DNA from: a virus
Virus record (IMG/VR): IMGVR_UViG_3300037069_001770
Location: 1-33,946 of that record
Length of the DNA: 33,946 nt
Strand: one strand, 5' to 3'
Below the pieces are notes generated by a model that saw only the letters and a list, made by a program, of their open reading frames with translations, was not told where the DNA came from and searched no databases. The first letter of the stretch is position 1, and the number at the start of each line of letters is the position of its first letter. The position numbers and the translations under genes are program-made. Positions 30,894 through 33,946 of the stretch are shown piece by piece.

Positions 30894-31453
30894 TGGTGCG
30901 TTGGCTCGGTCGCGAAGCCGCCCAATGGCCGCACCTGATCGGTGCCCTGCTCATTTTGGGCATCCCGTTCCTCAACCTCACCCCGGACCAGACCGGGACG
31001 ATCATGGCTGCCGTCGTCGCCGCGTCCGGCGGCGCCACCGCGCTGACCGTGTCCGGCGAAAAGGCCGCCCCGCTGGCCGCTGGCCTGCTCAAGGCGGTCA
31101 TCGCCCTGGGCTTGGCGTTGCATTTCAGCTTCTCTCCCAGCGCCCAGGCGGGAGTGATGGTGTTCATTGAGGCCGGGGTCGCGTGGTATCTGCGCACTCA
31201 GGTCGTCGCAGCGGTGGCGCCGTTGCCCGCGAAAACCCTGCCGGTGGCGCAGTACCCGGCAACACCAACACCGGTGGTGGTCACCCCCACGCCCGAACCT
31301 CTGCCGGTCGCGGTGGTCGAGAACACCGCGAGCGTGGTCGAGACAGGCGAGCCGGTGCAGATCATTCACGATCAGCCGACCGACGCCAGTTTCCTCGATG
31401 CCCCGGATCCGCTGATGCGCGGCCCGCGCCACGGGGAGTCGCATCTGCCATGA
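30893..31453 (+). CDS. Holin candidate with Pro-rich C-terminus
   Basis: 186 residues. Three or four hydrophobic helices lie in the first 105 (PHLIGALLILGIPFLNL, TIMAAVVAASGGATALTV, LLKAVIALGLALHFSF, GVMVFIEAGVAWYL). They are followed by a Pro/Val-rich exposed tail of about 80 residues. The ATG overlaps the lysin stop (TGATG), which is classic lysin/holin coupling. The family is not certain; membrane genes upstream (27588-29223) are competing holin candidates. Confidence 0.65.
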   Translation: MVRWLGREAAQWPHLIGALLILGIPFLNLTPDQTGTIMAAVVAASGGATALTVSGEKAAPLAAGLLKAVIALGLALHFSFSPSAQAGVMVFIEAGVAWYLRTQVVAAVAPLPAKTLPVAQYPATPTPVVVTPTPEPLPVAVVENTASVVETGEPVQIIHDQPTDASFLDAPDPLMRGPRHGESHLP

Positions 31454-31806
31454 GGGATCGGATCACGCAGGGCACGTCGCGGGTGGTCAACTCCCGCAAC
31501 ATCGTTGACGCCAACGGGGCGCCACTGGTGGTCACCGGGTGGCAGGTGCGTGCGGTCGCGCGGGCCAACCACGAGGCGGGTGCGCTGCTCACGGAGTGGT
31601 CGGACACTCCCACGGGGAGCCAGGGCAGGGCGACGGCGTTGGGGCGCACGGTGAGCCTGTTCATCACTCCGGCGATGTCGGAGGGCTGGAACTGCGATCG
31701 GGTCGCGATCCAAGCGAAGATCATCAATCCGGGTGATCCGGACAACCAGACCGAACGCATCATCGACGAAGTCTTCGACCTTGACCGAGAGGCCCTCTAC
31801 ACGTGA
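31450..31806 (+). CDS. Small beta-rich tail or baseplate accessory protein
   Basis: 118 residues. Beta pattern around GTSRVVNSRNIVDANGAPLV and ITGWQVRAVAR, with an NLxxGDP-like IINPGDPDNQTERIIDEVFD near the end. This pattern recurs in small phage structural proteins ending with an RI-x-E-G/V-F-x strand. The start overlaps the holin-candidate stop (ATGA), so it is co-translated with the lysis genes. Role not assigned. Confidence 0.6.
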   Translation: MRDRITQGTSRVVNSRNIVDANGAPLVVTGWQVRAVARANHEAGALLTEWSDTPTGSQGRATALGRTVSLFITPAMSEGWNCDRVAIQAKIINPGDPDNQTERIIDEVFDLDREALYT

Positions 31807-32105
31807 ACAACCCCGTGACCCTGCACCGCGACTGGGTGTGCGCCGACGGCTGCCCCAGCCATGCGCGCACCTTCGACGACAAGCTGCCACACCACCCGTG
31901 CAGGAACCGGGCCGGGCTAATGGTGGCGCTGATCCCAGCGGGCACGAAGGCGAAAGTGCAGATTCACGACCGAGGCGACTACCTCGGCAGAGACATCCCC
32001 CATCGCGACGCGGACGGCAAGGTCGTCATGTCGAGCACGGTGACCAGGGACGACGGGCAGGACTGCACGGTTTACGTGCCGACAGCGGTAGCGGAAAGGG
32101 AGTAG
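31803..32105 (+). CDS. Small protein with Cys/His residues
   Basis: 100 residues. Cys and His are scattered in the first 35 (WVCADGCPSHART, HHPCRNRAG), then a beta-type stretch with LMVALIPAGTKAKVQIHDRG and a polar end. The family is not recognised. The GTG start overlaps the upstream stop. It belongs to a tail-end operon of small structural proteins. Confidence 0.6.
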   Translation: MNNPVTLHRDWVCADGCPSHARTFDDKLPHHPCRNRAGLMVALIPAGTKAKVQIHDRGDYLGRDIPHRDADGKVVMSSTVTRDDGQDCTVYVPTAVAERE

Positions 32106-32109
32106 GGAC

Positions 32110-32418
32110 GTGACCGAGCAGGAAGAGCAGACACGGCGCGAGCATGTGGCCGCCGTCGAGGTCCACGAGCGGCAGGTGGCCGCCGCTCAAACCCGAGTCG
32201 ACGTGGTTCACCGCAAGATCGAGCAGTTCGATCGGCTCCGCGAGAACCTCGAAGTGGATCTGAAGGCAGCGCAGGAAAACCTCGCCGCCGAGCAGGAGGA
32301 ACTGCCCAAGGTTCGGGCCCGGGCGGAAGCCGCCCTGGAGCACGGTCCGGTCACGCTCAACGGGGAACATGTCGAGGCTTTGGCGGGCACCGCCAGCGTC
32401 GCAGGGAGCGTGAACTGA
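32110..32418 (+). CDS. Coiled-coil protein
   Basis: 102 residues, nearly all helical and charged (REHVAAVEVHERQVAAAQTR, then IEQFDRLRENLEVDLKAAQE). A short C-terminal non-helical part contains LNGEHVEALAGTASVAG. Family unknown. Start at GTG 32110 follows GGGAGTAG; the stop shares its last base with the next ATG. Perhaps an assembly chaperone for the next protein. Confidence 0.65.
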   Translation: MTEQEEQTRREHVAAVEVHERQVAAAQTRVDVVHRKIEQFDRLRENLEVDLKAAQENLAAEQEELPKVRARAEAALEHGPVTLNGEHVEALAGTASVAGSVN

Positions 32419-32894
32419 TGGCCTGGTCAGCTAGTCACATCTTCCGCGCTTACCTGGCGGACGTCCTGCACAACACCACTGCTATCGACATCGGGTCGGA
32501 CGTCCTGAAGGCCGCGCTGTTCAACAACTCGGTCACCCCCGACGAGAACGCGACCTCCGCGCTGTCCGCGTACAACGCCGCCACCTCGCAATGGTTGACC
32601 GCCAACGAGGTCTCCCAGGCGGGCCAGTGGGCCGCTGGCGGAGTCGCGATCACCGGCACAGCGGTCAACTCCGGCACGGCAGACGTGGTGTACCTCCCGG
32701 CGTCGAACACCGCCAGCGGGTCGGCGGCGACCCTGGCCAACGCCTACGGGGCGCAGGTCTACGACACCACGGTGGCCACCCCGGTAGCGAATCAAGGTGT
32801 TTGTTTCAACTACTTCGGTGGCCCCAACTCGGTGACTAACGGAACGTTCACCGCCGTATGGAACGCCTCGGGCATCCTGCGCTTCACTCTGTGA
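32418..32894 (+). CDS. Minor structural protein, beta-rich
   Basis: 158 residues. The N-terminus has SASHIFRAYLADVLHNTTA and a KAALFNN strand. The remainder is Ala/Thr/Ser/Val-rich beta sequence (GGVAITGTAVNSGTADVVYL, VCFNYFGGPNSVTNGTFTAV). Such proteins are common virion components of actinophages, though the exact part is unknown. The ATG overlaps the upstream stop by one base. Confidence 0.65.
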   Translation: MAWSASHIFRAYLADVLHNTTAIDIGSDVLKAALFNNSVTPDENATSALSAYNAATSQWLTANEVSQAGQWAAGGVAITGTAVNSGTADVVYLPASNTASGSAATLANAYGAQVYDTTVATPVANQGVCFNYFGGPNSVTNGTFTAVWNASGILRFTL

Positions 32895-32928
32895 CCTGGG
32901 GGGACGCAGCTAAAAATCGGGAGTAGAC

Positions 32929-33946
32929 GTGGGCCTCGCGACCGACCCCACCCATACCCCCGCAAATATCAAGCTGACCGGCACCGGCACGGTCACCAGC
33001 GCCAGCTTCACCCCGCAGGACGGCACAATGGTCGTGCTGCTCATCTCGTCGGGATGGAGCGGTGGCAGTGGCACGGTCAGCTTCACTGTCTCCGACTCCG
33101 GATCACACACTTGGCAGCGCCCGGTCACCGCCACCGGCACCAGCTCAAACGGTGGCACCGCCGCTGTCGCTTACTGCTATTTCGCCACCTCACCTGGGGC
33201 GATCACCGTTTCGGTCGCCTTCTCCGGGTTCGCTTCCGGTGGCGGTGGCCGGTACGTCGACTTCTACCTGCTCACCGGCGCGAAATCCTCCCAGAGCGGT
33301 GCAGGTACCGGCACCGCGAACAACACCACCAGTCAGACGGCCGCCACGGTCAGCGTCACCACCACCGCCAACGGGTCCTGGGTCCTGGGTGCCTACAGCG
33401 AACCGACCGGCACTCGAACCTGGACCGCGAACGCCAACTCCCAGGTCAGTGACACCTACTCGGACACCACAGATGTGTGTGTCATGGGCAGCTTCGCGGG
33501 CCTGTTCACCACCGGCACACCCGGTGCCACTGTCTTCGGCGGATCGTTCAACACCGCTGCCCAATCCGCTGTCGCCGCATTCGAGGTGCTACCCGCACCG
33601 ACCGCCACCAATGCCCCAGCGGGCAACGCGGCGAGCACCGGGAGCGCCCCGGCGCCCTCGGCGAGCATCAAGCCTGTCCCGGGGGCGGCCACCAGCGCCG
33701 GGAGCGCCCCGACGCCCAGTGTCTCGGTTCGAGCCAACGCCGGGTGCGCCACCGCCACCGCCACCGCGCTGGGCGCGACGGGATCGGTAGCACCCGCCGC
33801 GACCACGGCCACCGGCGCGGGGGTCGCCAACGGGGCCACGGCCACGATCGCCTCCGGCGCGGGAACCGCCACCGGAACGGGCAGCACACCGACCCCGGGC
33901 GGCAACGCCACGGGCGCTGTCGGGGTCGCCACCAGCGCGGGCAGTC
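32929..33946 (+). CDS. Partial fibre-like protein with Ala/Gly/Thr repeats, runs off the right end
   Basis: 339 codons are visible with no stop. The GTG start has GGGAG five bases upstream. The first 220 residues form beta-sandwich-like sequence (NIKLTGTGTVTSASFTPQDG, VSFTVSDSGSHTWQRPVTAT, WVLGAYSEPTGTRTW, GGSFNTAAQSAVAAFEVL). From about residue 224 the protein becomes an Ala/Gly/Thr/Ser/Pro string with loosely repeated TSAGSAPTPS-type units. This is typical of a surface lectin-like or fibre protein with a flexible stalk. The function is inferred from composition and from position after the other structural genes. Confidence 0.75.
   Translation, partial: MGLATDPTHTPANIKLTGTGTVTSASFTPQDGTMVVLLISSGWSGGSGTVSFTVSDSGSHTWQRPVTATGTSSNGGTAAVAYCYFATSPGAITVSVAFSGFASGGGGRYVDFYLLTGAKSSQSGAGTGTANNTTSQTAATVSVTTTANGSWVLGAYSEPTGTRTWTANANSQVSDTYSDTTDVCVMGSFAGLFTTGTPGATVFGGSFNTAAQSAVAAFEVLPAPTATNAPAGNAASTGSAPAPSASIKPVPGAATSAGSAPTPSVSVRANAGCATATATALGATGSVAPAATTATGAGVANGATATIASGAGTATGTGSTPTPGGNATGAVGVATSAGS

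Overview
The window is a high-GC stretch of a contractile-tailed (myovirus-type) actinobacterial phage or prophage. It carries almost the whole virion-structure and lysis half of the genome, from just upstream of the major capsid gene to a receptor or fibre gene that runs off the right end. Several features point to an actinobacterial host: the G/C bias at third codon positions, the frequent GTG and TTG starts with 4-base stop/start overlaps, a resuscitation-promoting-factor (Rpf) domain, a class F-like sortase, a DUF4190-type membrane protein, and a GH25-like lysin. The host genus cannot be named from sequence alone. Terminase, portal, replication and integration genes lie outside the window.

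Layout. (1) 1-3455, head: a partial gene with an internal duplication and a C-terminal zinc ribbon, an HK97-fold major capsid protein, an IPT/TIG-domain head protein and a small membrane protein, closed by a strong hairpin. (2) 3541-9069, accessory island inside the head genes. Three leftward genes encode a Cys-rich protein, a DUF2786 protein and an Rpf-LysM cell-wall hydrolase. Diverging from them rightward are a secreted coiled-coil protein, a sortase-like lipoprotein, a secreted Pro-rich protein and a YdjM-like membrane hydrolase; a tiny leftward gene lies among them. (3) 9039-11924, head completion and neck, with a HIT-family protein embedded. (4) 12180-17555, sheath, tube, tail-assembly chaperone with a probable -1 frameshift, and tape measure. 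(5) 17555-25341, baseplate: LysM protein, hub with lytic transglycosylase and NlpC/P60 domains, coiled-coil spike, gp25-like wedge, baseplate J, a DUF6527-like protein and tail protein I. Two small leftward genes and two small rightward membrane genes are interspersed. (6) 25596-29878, tail fibre followed by a lower-GC run of membrane and coiled-coil proteins and a 29-residue peptide. (7) 29937-33946, endolysin, holin candidate and further small structural or fibre genes.

Most of the rightward genes overlap by a few bases and are likely translated as coupled operons. Strong hairpins separate the blocks: after the IPT gene, after the head block, after the sortase, between tube and chaperone, after the DUF4190-like gene and before the lysin.

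The most unusual points are these: (a) a cell-envelope island pairing Rpf and sortase genes inside a virion operon; (b) an in-frame amber codon within a 9-base insertion that splits the hub gene inside its transglycosylase motif; (c) a near-identical 22-bp promoter-like element upstream of two accessory genes on opposite strands; (d) a sortase whose usual Arg position appears to be Asn.
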